From: Candidatus Pseudothioglobus singularis PS1
GTDB lineage: Bacteria > Pseudomonadota > Gammaproteobacteria > PS1 > Pseudothioglobaceae
NCBI RefSeq assembly: GCF_001281385.1
Contig: NZ_CP006911.1
Span: 1,364,001 to 1,428,000, forward strand
Length of the DNA stretch: 64,000 nt
Direction of reading: 5' to 3'
The position numbers and the translations under genes were made by a program. This document shows positions 47,599 through 57,600 of the stretch, piece after piece. The notes beneath the pieces are model-generated. The model was not told where the DNA came from. It searched no databases and was given only the letters and a program-made list of their open reading frames with translations. How positions within the stretch are numbered: position 1 is the first letter of the stretch; each line of letters begins with the position of its first letter.

Positions 47599-47645
47599 TA
47601 AAATAACATCTATAAATAAATAATTTTCTATTAAACATTTTCATT

Positions 47646-49220
47646 ATGTCAAACATACTTCATCATAAAATTTTAATTCTCGATTTTGGCTCTCAGTATA
47701 CTCAGCTAATTGCTCGAAGAGTCAGAGAGGCTGGAGTATACTGTGAACTTCTTCCTTACGATGTTAGTTCCCATTTTATTGAAAATTTTAATCCGAGTGG
47801 GATTATTCTTTCTGGTGGTCCTGATTCTGTAACTGATGAAAATTCTGCAAGAGCTCCTGAAATCATATTTGATCTTAAAGTTCCAATTTTAGGTATTTGT
47901 TATGGTATGCAAACATTAGCTATACAGTTGGGAGGAGATGCGACTAGTGCTAAAAAAGCTGAGTTTGGCTTTGCAAAAATTCGTGCTAGAAATCATTCTG
48001 ATCTCTTAAATGAAATAAATGATGGAAAAAACTCTGATGGCCATGAATTTCTTGATGTTTGGATGAGTCATGGCATAGAAGTTACAAAATTACCTCCTGG
48101 ATTTGAACTCATTGCATCTAGTGAAAACTGTCCAATTGCAGGCTTTGTAAATAAAGATCAAAATTACTACGGGCTTCAATTTCATCCTGAAGTTACTCAT
48201 ACAAAACAAGGGGTAAAAATTTTAGAAAGATTTATTTCTAATATCTGCAAATGTGAAAGAAAGTGGACCACAGAAAATATTATTAAAGACCTTTTACTTA
48301 AAATTAAATCTCAGGTTGGTGATCAAAAAGTTCTTTTAGCTCTTTCAGGAGGTGTTGACTCTTCGGTAGTAGCTGCACTTCTCCATAAAGTAATTGGTGA
48401 TCAACTCACATGTGTTTTTGTTGATAATGGGTTATTGAGACTTAATGAGGGTGATGAGGTAATGCAAACCTTCGAAGAAAATATGGGAGTTAAAGTAATT
48501 CGTTCTAATGCCCAACAGCATTTTTATGAGCAATTATCTGATGAAAGTAATCCTGAAAATAAAAGAAAAATTATTGGTAATGCATTTATTGAAATTTTTG
48601 ATCAAGAAGCTAAAAAATTAAACAATATTAAGTTCTTGGCTCAAGGCACTATTTATCCTGACGTTATTGAGTCTGCAGGTGCGGCATCAGGTAAAGCAAA
48701 AGTAATAAAATCTCACCATAATGTTGGTGGTCTCCCAGAAGATATACAATTTGAGCTAGTTGAACCTCTTAAGGATCTCTTTAAAGATGAAGTAAGAGCT
48801 ATTGGAATAAAACTTGGTCTACCAAAAAAAATGCTCTACCGTCATCCTTTTCCAGGTCCTGGCTTAGGTGTTAGAATTTTAGGACCAATCAATAAAGAAT
48901 TTGCAGAGACTTTAAGGCACGCTGATAGTATTTTCATAGAAGAACTTAATAACTTTAATTTGTATGATTCAGTTAATCAAGCTTTTGCTGTCTTTCTTCC
49001 TATCAAGTCAGTTGGGGTAGTGGGAGATGAGAGAAGATATGAAAATGTAATTGCATTAAGGGCTGTAGAAACTATTGATTTCATGACTGCAAGATGGGCA
49101 AGACTCCCTCATGACTTCTTGGACCATGTTTCAAATAGAATTATAAATGAGATTTCAAAAGTTTCTAGGGTAGTTTATGATATCTCAGGAAAACCTCCTG
49201 CAACAATTGAGTGGGAGTAA
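47646..49220 (+). CDS. guaA: GMP synthase (glutamine-hydrolysing)
   Basis: The 524-residue protein has the class I amidotransferase domain with [10 protein letters not shown] (nucleophile Cys) and FHPEVTHT (His, Glu), then the ATP pyrophosphatase domain with [14 protein letters not shown], and the C-terminal dimerisation domain with [14 protein letters not shown]. It converts XMP to GMP. guaB is not adjacent in this window. It is full length and canonical. Confidence 0.97.
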   Translation: MSNILHHKILILDFGSQYTQLIARRVREAGVYCELLPYDVSSHFIENFNPSGIILSGGPDSVTDENSARAPEIIFDLKVPILGICYGMQTLAIQLGGDATSAKKAEFGFAKIRARNHSDLLNEINDGKNSDGHEFLDVWMSHGIEVTKLPPGFELIASSENCPIAGFVNKDQNYYGLQFHPEVTHTKQGVKILERFISNICKCERKWTTENIIKDLLLKIKSQVGDQKVLLALSGGVDSSVVAALLHKVIGDQLTCVFVDNGLLRLNEGDEVMQTFEENMGVKVIRSNAQQHFYEQLSDESNPENKRKIIGNAFIEIFDQEAKKLNNIKFLAQGTIYPDVIESAGAASGKAKVIKSHHNVGGLPEDIQFELVEPLKDLFKDEVRAIGIKLGLPKKMLYRHPFPGPGLGVRILGPINKEFAETLRHADSIFIEELNNFNLYDSVNQAFAVFLPIKSVGVVGDERRYENVIALRAVETIDFMTARWARLPHDFLDHVSNRIINEISKVSRVVYDISGKPPATIEWE

Positions 49221-49252
49221 TTAAAATCCTGGCATTAATTAAATAATTAATT

Positions 49253-50038
49253 ATGAAATCACAATTCACACTGCCCAAATTTCTTCAACCAAAAAAAATA
49301 TCCTCTTTAAAGCGCATTGGTGGAAATAATGATGGAGGTTACGTTATTGATGAAAGAAATATTTCAAATTCAGATATTTTAATTGGTCTTGGAATGAGTG
49401 ATAATTGGCACTTCGAAGAGGAGTTTAATTCAATTAATTCAGTCCCTACATATATCTATGATGGAACTGTGAGCTTAGAAATTTTCTTAAAAAAATGCAA
49501 AAAGTATTTCATAAGGATAAATAAACCTAAAATTTTTATTCACTGGCTTAAAACTTCATATAACTACATTAAATTTTTTAAAGATGATAAATTTCATCTA
49601 AAGAAACTTGTTGGTATTGATGATCCACCAGATTATGTTTCTCTTTCAACAATTTTAAATAAATCAATTATTAAAAACTATTCACATATTTATTTAAAAA
49701 TTGATATTGAAGGCTGGGAATATCGCTTACTGGCAGATTTGATAAAATATTCTGAGATAATAGAAGGATTAGTAATTGAATTTCATGATGTCGATCTTCA
49801 TATCGATAAAATTGAAAACTTTGTTAGTCAATTTCCTCTCAACCTTATTCATATCCATCTTAACAATTATGGTCCCTTAACTATAAATAAGATTCCTCAT
49901 ACGATTGAATGTTCTTTTTCTTCAGGGCCAGTCAATCAAGTCTTAGCTTCAGATTTTCCAAATAATTTAGATATGCCTAATAATCCCAATTTAGATGAAT
50001 ACACCTTGAGTTTCTCAAATAAAAACTTTAATACCTAG
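49253..50038 (+). CDS. FkbM-like methyltransferase-fold protein of unknown function
   Basis: The 261-residue protein has IGGNNDGGYVIDE near 22-34, LIGLGMSDNWHFEEEF, and IYLKIDIEGWEYRLL around 147-161. The last resembles the KIDVEGFE motif of FkbM-family SAM-dependent methyltransferases, although the glycine-rich SAM loop is not clear. Such proteins often methylate glycans. It follows guaA by 32 bp and its stop overlaps the GTG of the LysE gene. It is very AT-rich compared with guaA, as are the LPS genes, which hints at accessory origin. Confidence 0.6.
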   Translation: MKSQFTLPKFLQPKKISSLKRIGGNNDGGYVIDERNISNSDILIGLGMSDNWHFEEEFNSINSVPTYIYDGTVSLEIFLKKCKKYFIRINKPKIFIHWLKTSYNYIKFFKDDKFHLKKLVGIDDPPDYVSLSTILNKSIIKNYSHIYLKIDIEGWEYRLLADLIKYSEIIEGLVIEFHDVDLHIDKIENFVSQFPLNLIHIHLNNYGPLTINKIPHTIECSFSSGPVNQVLASDFPNNLDMPNNPNLDEYTLSFSNKNFNT

Positions 50039-50655
50039 TGATATCAGCTTTTATTACCGGTTTTTTACTTGGACTTTCTTTAATTGCGGCAATTGGTGCT
50101 CAAAATACTTTCGTTATAAGCCAGGGTATTAGTGGCAAACATGTTTTTTATGTTGCGCTATTTTGTGCAATTGCTGATGGACTGTTAATTAGTATTGGTG
50201 TTTTAGGTGCTTCTTCTGTATTAAACAAATTTATTACTGATTTCTCCAACGTAATTTTTGGTTTAGCTTCAGTTTGGCTTTTTGGATATGGAGTCATGAA
50301 GTTAAAATCATCTTTTCAAGCTAATAAAAGTCTTGAAATTATTAATTCAAACTCAAAGAGCTTAAAATCTACTATTGGTATTTTAGTAATTCTAACTTTC
50401 GCCAACCCTCATGTATATCTAGATACAATGGTACTTATTGGAACATATTCACAACAATTTATTGGAGTAAAAAAATTTGCATTTTCAATTGGTGCTATAT
50501 TTGCAAGTTTTGTTTTTTTCTTTAGCCTAGCATATGGTGCAAAAAAAATAGCACCTATAATGAGGAGTTCGACTTCTTGGCAAATTCTTGACTTTATAAT
50601 CGCTTTAATTATGTTTTCAATAGCTTTTAATTTTGCTTCTTCAATAGACTGGTAA
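50038..50655 (+). CDS. LysE/ArgO-family amino-acid exporter
   Basis: The 205-residue protein has about six hydrophobic helices and the family N-terminus FLLGLSLIAAIGAQNTFVISQGI, followed by FANPHVYLDTMVLIGTYS in the middle, as in LysE and ArgO. It would export lysine or arginine (or analogues). The start is GTG, overlapping the upstream TAG stop by one base. Length is normal. Substrate specificity is not certain. Confidence 0.9.
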   Translation: MISAFITGFLLGLSLIAAIGAQNTFVISQGISGKHVFYVALFCAIADGLLISIGVLGASSVLNKFITDFSNVIFGLASVWLFGYGVMKLKSSFQANKSLEIINSNSKSLKSTIGILVILTFANPHVYLDTMVLIGTYSQQFIGVKKFAFSIGAIFASFVFFFSLAYGAKKIAPIMRSSTSWQILDFIIALIMFSIAFNFASSIDW

Positions 50656-50689
50656 TAAATTTGAGTGGTTTTTTTATTAAAATATACTT

Positions 50690-51142
50690 ATGGTAGAAGA
50701 TGAAAAATGGATGAAATTTGCAATTCAAGAAGCCGAAATTGCAATGGAAAAGGGCGAGGTTCCAGTCGGCTCTGTTCTAGTTCATAATAATCAAATTATT
50801 GCAAAAGCTCATAATTGTCCTATCTCAAAAAATGATCCTTCTGCTCATGCCGAAATTGAGGTTCTTAGAAAATCTGGCCAAAAATTATTGAACTATAGAT
50901 TACCAAAAACAACAATGTACGTTACCTTAGAGCCTTGTGCAATGTGCCTTGGAGCTATGATTCATGCGCGTATTGAAAGAATTGTATTTGGGGCTTTGGA
51001 TCCTAAAAGTGGTGTTTGTGGCTCAGCTGCAAACCTTTTATTTGAACCTTTTTTTAATCATAAGATAGAAGTTAATGGTGGAGTTCTAGAGCAGGATTGT
51101 AAGAAAGTCCTGCAATCATTTTTTAAATTACGCAGAAAATAA
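50690..51142 (+). CDS. tadA: tRNA-specific adenosine deaminase
   Basis: The 150-residue protein has the zinc deaminase motif HAE (H53, E55) and PCAMC (C83, C86), with ARIERIVFGALDPKSGVCGS, diagnostic of TadA. It deaminates A34 to inosine in tRNA-Arg(ACG). It lies 34 bp downstream of the LysE gene on the same strand. Full length, high confidence. Confidence 0.96.
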   Translation: MVEDEKWMKFAIQEAEIAMEKGEVPVGSVLVHNNQIIAKAHNCPISKNDPSAHAEIEVLRKSGQKLLNYRLPKTTMYVTLEPCAMCLGAMIHARIERIVFGALDPKSGVCGSAANLLFEPFFNHKIEVNGGVLEQDCKKVLQSFFKLRRK

Positions 51143-51235
51143 AATACCTTTTATATGTCGTATTGAATTTAATTAATATGTAAAGCTAATTTTAATTCTA
51201 TAAAATAGAATTTTGATTAACTAAATTAATTAATA

Positions 51236-52084
51236 ATGAGCAGTAATTTAAGCACGCCTCAATTCGTTGAAAATGAAATTGATTTTCGAGAAATAATAAA
51301 AGCACTTAAAGAATCTAAAAAATTAATAATTTCAACTATATTAATTATTACGACTATTTCTATTTTTTATACCATTTCTCTTAAGCCTATATTTAAGTCA
51401 ACAACTCTAATTGAGATTGGTTATTTTGAGATGCCTGGCGGGGTTAAAGAGATAATTGAAACACCTTCTATCTTAACTGAAAACTTAAAAGTAGACTTAA
51501 TATATAAAAATCTGGATGATTATTTACATGATGCTCTCACAATTCAGGCTTTAGAAAATAAATTAATTAAATTTGAATTCACTTCAAAGTCATCTGAAAC
51601 AAATAAAGAGCTATTGAATCGTATTATTAATTACATTTATGAGCGTCATAATCGTCTTTCTAAATTAATTTATTTGAAGAAAAAGAATTTATTAACTGTT
51701 GAGATTGAAAGCATAAAAGCAGAGATATCTTATATCAAGTTAAAATTATCAGACCTAAATCAATCCACTTATCTAAATATTATTGAAAACTTAAAACATG
51801 AAGCTCAAGCAACTAGTCGTTTAAATCTTCTGAATGAGAATGCAGGAGCTACTGATAAATTATTTAATTTAAATCAAAGACAGTCAGCCTTATTGAATAA
51901 ATTAGAGATACTTAATAGTCAAAATATAATCGGCAGTCAAACTATTGGTGATATAAGGACAATAACTATAATGCCAAAAAATAAATTAATAATATCATTA
52001 GGTTTTGTTATTGGATGCATATTTAGTATTTTTTTGGTATTTTTAAAAAATTCTATCCATATAAATAGAGAGCTCAAAACATAG
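51236..52084 (+). CDS. Wzz-like chain-length determinant protein
   Basis: The 282-residue protein has a membrane helix at about 29-48, a periplasmic region with long helical stretches (about 110-240), and a second helix near 251-270 (LIISLGFVIGCIFSIFLVFL), the topology of Wzz/polysaccharide co-polymerases. The segment EIDFREIIKALKESKK before the first helix and LKPIFKSTTLIEIG after it fit the Wzz domain. It would set O-antigen length. It is far from the O-antigen cluster and convergent with fabG. Confidence 0.82.
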   Translation: MSSNLSTPQFVENEIDFREIIKALKESKKLIISTILIITTISIFYTISLKPIFKSTTLIEIGYFEMPGGVKEIIETPSILTENLKVDLIYKNLDDYLHDALTIQALENKLIKFEFTSKSSETNKELLNRIINYIYERHNRLSKLIYLKKKNLLTVEIESIKAEISYIKLKLSDLNQSTYLNIIENLKHEAQATSRLNLLNENAGATDKLFNLNQRQSALLNKLEILNSQNIIGSQTIGDIRTITIMPKNKLIISLGFVIGCIFSIFLVFLKNSIHINRELKT

Positions 52085-52090
52085 AGTTTT

Positions 52091-52831
52091 TTATACAGTA
52101 TACATACCACCATTTACATGAAGGGTTTGGCCAGTAATATAAGATCCACTATCCCCTGCTAGAAATAATACTACCTGTGCGATTTCATCAGGAGTTCCCA
52201 ATCTCCCCATTGGAATTTGAGAAGCCAAAGCATCTTTTTGTTCATCAGGCAAGCTATCAGTCATATCAGTTTCGATAAATCCAGGCGCTATTGCATTGAC
52301 AGTTATCCCTCTAACTCCAACTTCTCTTGCCAATGACTTTGTAAAGCCTATCATCCCAGCTTTAGCTGCTGCATAATTTGACTGTCCCGCATTTCCCATG
52401 GCTCCAACGACTGAAGTAATTGAAATAATTCTTCCTGAACGATTTTTAATCATCCCCCTTAATACAGATTTTGACATCTTAAATACTGAAGAAAGATTTG
52501 TATCGATAATATCCTCCCATTCATCATCTTTCATTCTGAGAAGTATATTGTCTCTGGTAATACCAGCATTATTAACAAGAATATCAATAGATCCAAAATC
52601 ATCATTTACAATCTTAAGCAAACTAGAAATTTGCTCATTATCAGTAACATCTAGTTTTATACCTCTTCCAGATATTTTATTTTCAGCAAAAACTTTTGAA
52701 ACATTATCAGCGCCATTTTCAGTAGTCGCTGTTCCAATAACAGTTGCTCCAGCCTCACCTAAAGTTAATGCAATTGCTTTACCTATTCCTCTGGATGCAC
52801 CAGTAACAAGAACTAATTTTCCATCAAGCAT
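52091..52831 (-). CDS. fabG: 3-oxoacyl-[acyl-carrier-protein] reductase
   Basis: The ATG at 52831 is preferred over 52846: GAGGAG lies 7 bp before it, it yields the normal length (246 residues), and it overlaps the fabD end by only 8 bp. The protein has TGASRGIG at 10-17, VNNAGITRD, the Ser in ITSVVGAMGN, YAAAK, and PGFIETDMT, all FabG-typical. It reduces beta-ketoacyl-ACP with NADPH in fatty-acid elongation. Confidence 0.95.
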   Translation of the reverse strand: MLDGKLVLVTGASRGIGKAIALTLGEAGATVIGTATTENGADNVSKVFAENKISGRGIKLDVTDNEQISSLLKIVNDDFGSIDILVNNAGITRDNILLRMKDDEWEDIIDTNLSSVFKMSKSVLRGMIKNRSGRIISITSVVGAMGNAGQSNYAAAKAGMIGFTKSLAREVGVRGITVNAIAPGFIETDMTDSLPDEQKDALASQIPMGRLGTPDEIAQVVLFLAGDSGSYITGQTLHVNGGMYTV

Positions 52832-53759
52832 TTGATATCTCCTCAATAGTAGATTTTAATGAACTTACATCTATTATAGCTGAAGCACTTAATGATTTAT
52901 CTATACGCCTTGTAAGCCCTGTAAGGACTTTACCAGGCCCTGACTCAATAAGCCTCTTCACACCTGAACCCTTCATCTTTTTTACTGAGTCAGTCCAAAG
53001 AACTGGCATATACAGTTGGTCAACCAACTTATCTTTTATATTTTCAATATCACTTCCAAAATTTGCGTCGACATTATGAATCACTTTAACATTTCCATCC
53101 TTAAAGTCAACATGATCTATATAAGTTTTAAATTCAGCAGCAGCATCTTTCATCAAAGAACAATGGGATGGGACACTTACTGGAAGAACTAGCGCGCGCT
53201 TTGCTCCAACATCTTTCATAAGTTTACAAGCATGAGAAACTGCATTTTTTTCACCAGCAATAACAACTTGCCCTGGAGAATTAAAGTTAACTGCTTCAAC
53301 AATTCCTCTATTACTAGCTTTTTGACATATTTCAACAATAACCTTATCTTCTAGACCAAGTATTGCTGCCATTGAACCTGTGCCATTTGGAACAGCTGCT
53401 TGCATTAATTCACCTCTTTTTCTAACTAATTGAATCGCATCATAAAAACTCATAGTGTTTGATGCTACCAGTGCAGTGTACTCTCCCAAACTATGGCCAG
53501 CCATAGATACAGTAGTCAGACTAATCTCCTCTGACAAAACCTTATAAGTAGCATATCCTGCAGCAAGCATTATTGGCTGAGTGTTTTCAGTAAGATTAAG
53601 TGCCTCTTGATCATTATTAATGATCTTCCAAAGATCAACACTAATAGAGTCACTTGCCTCTTGAAAAACTTCATTTACAACTGAAAAGTTACTATTTAGA
53701 TCAGATAGCATTCCTAAAGATTGTGACCCTTGGCCAGGAAAAACGATTGAATATTTCAT
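52824..53759 (-). CDS. fabD: Malonyl-CoA:ACP transacylase
   Basis: The 311-residue protein has FPGQGSQ at the N-terminus, the nucleophile S90 in AGHSLGEYTAL, and the catalytic His in PVSVPSHCSLM. It loads malonyl onto ACP for fatty-acid synthesis. It precedes fabG in the common fabD-fabG order; plsX, fabH and acpP are not in the window. An intrinsic terminator lies just upstream, so it starts a separate transcript from rplU-rpmA. Confidence 0.95.
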   Translation of the reverse strand: MKYSIVFPGQGSQSLGMLSDLNSNFSVVNEVFQEASDSISVDLWKIINNDQEALNLTENTQPIMLAAGYATYKVLSEEISLTTVSMAGHSLGEYTALVASNTMSFYDAIQLVRKRGELMQAAVPNGTGSMAAILGLEDKVIVEICQKASNRGIVEAVNFNSPGQVVIAGEKNAVSHACKLMKDVGAKRALVLPVSVPSHCSLMKDAAAEFKTYIDHVDFKDGNVKVIHNVDANFGSDIENIKDKLVDQLYMPVLWTDSVKKMKGSGVKRLIESGPGKVLTGLTRRIDKSLSASAIIDVSSLKSTIEEISNA

Positions 53760-53790
53760 AATGAAGTAAATTATAAGTGAGATTAATAAT

Positions 53791-53816
53791 AAAAAAGCGC
53801 CTGAAGGCGCTTTTTT
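53791..53816 (-). terminator. Intrinsic terminator of rplU-rpmA
   Basis: AAAAAAGCGCC, a TGAA loop, and GGCGCTTTTTT form a perfect GC-rich hairpin with a U-tract on both strands. It lies 21 bp past the rpmA stop and 32 bp before fabD. Confidence 0.9.
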
Positions 53817-53836
53817 AAATAATAAATATCTAACAA

Positions 53837-54094
53837 TTAGGCAGTTTGAATCGAGACATATTGACGATTAAATTTGCCTTTCTTTTCAAATTGGACTTTT
53901 CCATCAGCAACTGCAAACAATGTATCATCTTTTCCTTTCTTGACATTAGTTCCAGGGTGGAACTTTGTGCCTCTTTGACGAACAAGAATATTTCCTGCAA
54001 GAACTGCTTGACCACCAAAACGTTTTACACCAAGTCTTTTGGATACCGAATCTCTACCGTTATTAGTACTACCGCCAGCTTTTTTATGTGCCAT
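53837..54094 (-). CDS. rpmA: 50S ribosomal protein L27
   Basis: The 85-residue basic protein starts [15 protein letters not shown] after Met, followed by GVKRFGGQ and [13 protein letters not shown], the L27 signature. The N-terminus reaches the peptidyl-transferase centre of the ribosome. It follows rplU by 10 bp in the conserved rplU-rpmA operon, with ACTCC on the plus strand, i.e. GGAGT before its ATG. obgE, which often follows, is not here. Confidence 0.97.
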   Translation of the reverse strand: MAHKKAGGSTNNGRDSVSKRLGVKRFGGQAVLAGNILVRQRGTKFHPGTNVKKGKDDTLFAVADGKVQFEKKGKFNRQYVSIQTA

Positions 54095-54104
54095 AAATTA
54101 CTCC

Positions 54105-54416
54105 TTATGCCTTAATTTTATCGATCTGTACTTCTGTGAACAACTGACGATGTCCTTGTTGCTTCATGGAGTGCTTACGACGTTTAAATTTTAGAATATG
54201 TACTTTTTTACCTTTACCCTGAGAAATGACTTTAGCTTCGACAGTTGCCTTTGCAACAAGCGGCGAACCAACCTGAACTTTGTCACCATCTGCAACCATC
54301 AACACCTCGTCAAAGGTAACTTTTTTTCCAGGTTCGACTTCAAGCTTTTCAATCTTTAGTATTTCACCTTCAGATACTCGGTACTGCTTTCCACCTGTTT
54401 TAATTACTGCGTACAT
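54105..54416 (-). CDS. rplU: 50S ribosomal protein L21
   Basis: The frame extends to 54467, but the ATG at 54416 has AGGA 6 bp before it and gives the canonical [14 protein letters not shown] start, so 103 residues. [14 protein letters not shown] near the C-terminus is the L21 signature. It is a 50S subunit protein that contacts L20 and 23S rRNA. Confidence 0.97.
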   Translation of the reverse strand: MYAVIKTGGKQYRVSEGEILKIEKLEVEPGKKVTFDEVLMVADGDKVQVGSPLVAKATVEAKVISQGKGKKVHILKFKRRKHSMKQQGHRQLFTEVQIDKIKA

Positions 54417-54452
54417 AACAAATCCTAATATGATTGTTAAAAAAAAGAATGA

Positions 54453-54480
54453 ATTATACTTGAACACTGCTCTTAATGAA
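54453..54480 (-). promoter_or_regulatory. Candidate promoter for rplU-rpmA
   Basis: On the minus strand a perfect TATAAT (54458-54453) is preceded at 16 bp by TTCATT, a weak -35. It lies 36 bp before the rplU start in the divergent region with ppiB. A TATAAT at 54502-54507 on the plus strand may serve ppiB. Confidence 0.38.
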
Positions 54481-54536
54481 AGTAGTGTTAACTAAATAAG
54501 TTATAATTCCATCTTTTAAATTAACTGAGATTAAAC

Positions 54537-55025
54537 ATGATTATTTTAGAGACCAATATGGGTGAAATTCATATTACTGTTGATGCTGAAAAAGCACCAA
54601 TTACTGCCAAAAACTTCACCGATTATGTGGAAGAAGGATTCTTTGATGGCACTATTTTTCATAGAGTGATTCCAAACTTTATGATTCAAGGTGGCGGTAT
54701 GACAGAAGACATGGTCCAAAAAACAACAAAGGCTACAATTGAGAATGAAGCTAAGAATGGCTTAAAGAATGTCAAATATAGTCTTGCTATGGCTAGAACA
54801 ATGGCTCCTCACTCAGCTAGTTCACAGTTTTTTATAAACACAAATGATAATCAGTTTTTAGATTTTCCTGGCCAGGATGGCTGGGGATACTGCGTTTTTG
54901 GTGAGGTAGTTGCAGGTCAAGATATCGTTGATAAGATTGAAAAAGTTGAAACAATCAACCTTGGAGGACATGCTGATGTTCCAGGCGAAGCTGTCATTAT
55001 TTTAAAGGCAACGATACAAGATTAA
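54537..55025 (+). CDS. ppiB: Peptidyl-prolyl cis-trans isomerase (cyclophilin B type)
   Basis: The 162-residue protein has FHRVIPNFMIQGGGM (catalytic Arg in FHRV), ASSQFFINTNDNQFLD and WGYCVFGEVVAGQDIVDKI, the bacterial cyclophilin pattern. There is no signal peptide, so it is cytoplasmic. It speeds proline isomerisation during folding. lpxH follows 37 bp downstream, an arrangement common in gammaproteobacteria. Confidence 0.95.
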   Translation: MIILETNMGEIHITVDAEKAPITAKNFTDYVEEGFFDGTIFHRVIPNFMIQGGGMTEDMVQKTTKATIENEAKNGLKNVKYSLAMARTMAPHSASSQFFINTNDNQFLDFPGQDGWGYCVFGEVVAGQDIVDKIEKVETINLGGHADVPGEAVIILKATIQD

Positions 55026-55062
55026 TTTCATTGTGCTAGATGAACTCTAGCGCGAATAAAAT

Positions 55063-55770
55063 ATGCTGAGCACATTAATTATTTCTGATCTCCATCTAAC
55101 AAATGTTGAGCTGGATAAGGTCAAGCTGTTTGAAAATTTTTGTATTGAACAGGCCTCAAAAGTAGATCAACTTTTTATCTTAGGAGATCTTTTTAACTCC
55201 TGGATTGGAGATGATGCTTCTCTAGCAAGCTATAAAGTGATCACCTCGATCCTTAATAATCTTTCAGACAAAACAAATGTTTTTGTTATGGCTGGTAATC
55301 GTGATTTTTTACTATCAAAAAATTTTGAAAAAGAATCTGGTTGTAAGCTAATCAAAGAACCATTTGAACTTGAGCATAACTCAAAAAAATACCTTTTAAT
55401 TCATGGGGATAGCCTCTGCACTGATGATATAAACTATCAAAAATTAAAGAAAGTCCTTAGAAATCCAATCATTCAGTTCATTTTTTTAAATTTATCAAAA
55501 AATATGAGGCTTAAGTTAACAGGACAACTGCGAAAGAAAAGTATTGAGGCGCAGGCTTATAAATCTGAAAAAATTATGGATATAAATCAAAATGCAACCG
55601 ATTTATTAATGTCCCAATACCCTGGCTATGATCTCATTCATGGACATACGCACAGACAAAATACTCATAATGATAGCAATTACACTAGGCATGTTTTAGG
55701 TGACTGGTCGACTCAAAAAGGCAACGCAATAAAGTTAGATAACAAGTTAGAGTGGCTTGAAATCAATTGA
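55063..55770 (+). CDS. lpxH: UDP-2,3-diacylglucosamine pyrophosphohydrolase
   Basis: The 235-residue calcineurin-fold protein has ISDLHL, GDLFNSWIGDD, AGNRDFLL, IHGDSLCTDD and HGHTHRQN, the full set of metal-binding motifs of LpxH. It makes lipid X in lipid A synthesis at the inner face of the inner membrane. It ends in a 24-bp convergent overlap with the RNB exonuclease gene. Confidence 0.95.
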   Translation: MLSTLIISDLHLTNVELDKVKLFENFCIEQASKVDQLFILGDLFNSWIGDDASLASYKVITSILNNLSDKTNVFVMAGNRDFLLSKNFEKESGCKLIKEPFELEHNSKKYLLIHGDSLCTDDINYQKLKKVLRNPIIQFIFLNLSKNMRLKLTGQLRKKSIEAQAYKSEKIMDINQNATDLLMSQYPGYDLIHGHTHRQNTHNDSNYTRHVLGDWSTQKGNAIKLDNKLEWLEIN

Positions 55771-57570
55771 TCTCTCAAACAAATTACTTGAAATAACCTT
55801 CAGCTTAATCTCTTCTTCTAACTCAACTTTTGATTTGAATTTGACTTGAGTAATCATTGCAAGCTCAGGAATTAATACAGAAGCCTTTTGGCCTTTAACT
55901 TCAACAATAACCCCCTCTCCTTCCCATTGTTTATTTTGTTTGAAATAAAGGCATCTGAAGTGCTCAACACTCTGTCTTGTGGCTTTATTGACTTTTGAAA
56001 CTGAAGCATTGACCACTTTAATTCTCTCTTTAATATCACTATCATTCAATAGATCACTCTTATTAAGAAATCTAACCAATTGTTGCTGAACTAGTAAATC
56101 TAGATAGCGTCTCATCGGGCTTGTTACTCTTAAATAAGCCTCTAAACCCAATCCTGAGTGTAATGAGTGCTTCACAGATAGTTTAGATCTATTAAACCCT
56201 CTTGCAGCCTCTTTTCGAAAAAGGGGAGAAAGGTTATTAATATTTTTAATAACTTCATCACTGAAATTTCCTGGCTCTTGCGATAGATAGGGCATTGATA
56301 TACTATTCTCAACTGAAAACTCTGCAATGACTCGCCCCGCAAGAATCATCATCTCTGAGACCAAACTTCTGCTCTCGCTAACTGTTTGAGGAAAAATGTG
56401 AACCTTACTATCTTTAAGCTTTATATCCGTATTTGGAAGATTGAGTTGGATGGCGCCATTAGTATCTCTATGAGCTTTATGAGCTATAGCTATTTTATTT
56501 AATGAAGCTAAAGTTTTATTTGAATTGATTTCCTCATCAGCTACCTCATAGCTCATTTTTGTCACCTTAATTTCACTCAAGTAAATTTGTATATCATGGA
56601 CTTCAAATTCATTGAGCACGAATCCAATTGAAATAGCATTTGACACGTCATTAGCTCCCAAGGAACAAGCCTCAGATAGCCTTGGTGGAAGCATATGAAA
56701 AATTTGATCTGGGAGATAAAGATTAGATACCCTTTTCCTTGCAAATATATCAAGTTCACTATCAATTTCTACAAAACTAGCTACATCTGCAATATGAACC
56801 CATATTCTATCTCCATCGATACTGATTGCATCATCTGCATCACTGGAATAGCTATTATCAATTGCAAGACACGTCAGGTGAGTTAAATCTTTTCTATCTA
56901 ACTTGACTGCATCAAACTCTAAATCTGCATCAGGATAAATTTTATTTCTCTGTGGGTAGGGATTATTGAACTCTGACCAATAATTAATATTAAGAAGTAA
57001 CGAGTGGGCATTTTCTGGTGAATTTTCGATTGATAAAGCACTCATTACCTTAGAGTGCTTCGATTGATTAAGGGCAACCTGTTCTACCTCATTAATCCAA
57101 AAAATATCCTCACCATCAAATAAATTATTTTCTAGGTTTTTAATACACCTATTTAAGCTTTCTTGCTCTAATGCTTTATCTTTTCTTTGATTCTTAATTG
57201 ATTGAATTTGCTCTGGAGTTCTAAGAATCAATAAATCCTTATTCCAGTAAAAATACAAACTATCTTCACTCATCAAGTAAACATACCAGGCACTTTGTGG
57301 GGTAAAGTCATCAAAAAGCCACTCAGTAATCTCTTGAAGTGGCAATGACTCAGCATCCAAATCGGACAAAATTGAAGCATCTACATCAGGACAATTTTGG
57401 TTGATTGTATTAAATTCAGGGTGAATAAAACGAAAATCCTTCTCTCTTACTTTCTGGCTAGTACCATCTGAAAAAGTGATCTCATATTTATGCATTGTTG
57501 CAGAGACCACTTTTGCTGGTTTACTTTTGTATGCTACGAGTGCACCTATTTTTGACAAGGATCTCTCCAA
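55747..57570 (-). CDS. RNase II/RNase R-family exoribonuclease
   Basis: The 607-residue protein has the RNB catalytic signature LAIDNSYSSDADDAISIDGD, with clustered Asp, HIADVASFV, and SPMRRYLDLLVQ. The N-terminal region is not a clear pair of cold-shock domains, and the C-terminal S1-like part is short (EGVIVEVKGQKASVLIPEL). The length lies below RNase R (about 800) and near RNase II (about 640). It degrades RNA 3' to 5'. A distinct VacB-like subgroup is possible. Confidence 0.88.
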   Translation of the reverse strand: MERSLSKIGALVAYKSKPAKVVSATMHKYEITFSDGTSQKVREKDFRFIHPEFNTINQNCPDVDASILSDLDAESLPLQEITEWLFDDFTPQSAWYVYLMSEDSLYFYWNKDLLILRTPEQIQSIKNQRKDKALEQESLNRCIKNLENNLFDGEDIFWINEVEQVALNQSKHSKVMSALSIENSPENAHSLLLNINYWSEFNNPYPQRNKIYPDADLEFDAVKLDRKDLTHLTCLAIDNSYSSDADDAISIDGDRIWVHIADVASFVEIDSELDIFARKRVSNLYLPDQIFHMLPPRLSEACSLGANDVSNAISIGFVLNEFEVHDIQIYLSEIKVTKMSYEVADEEINSNKTLASLNKIAIAHKAHRDTNGAIQLNLPNTDIKLKDSKVHIFPQTVSESRSLVSEMMILAGRVIAEFSVENSISMPYLSQEPGNFSDEVIKNINNLSPLFRKEAARGFNRSKLSVKHSLHSGLGLEAYLRVTSPMRRYLDLLVQQQLVRFLNKSDLLNDSDIKERIKVVNASVSKVNKATRQSVEHFRCLYFKQNKQWEGEGVIVEVKGQKASVLIPELAMITQVKFKSKVELEEEIKLKVISSNLFERSIDFKPL

Positions 57571-57600
57571 TTAGAGAATTTAATCTGTGTAAGAAATTAA

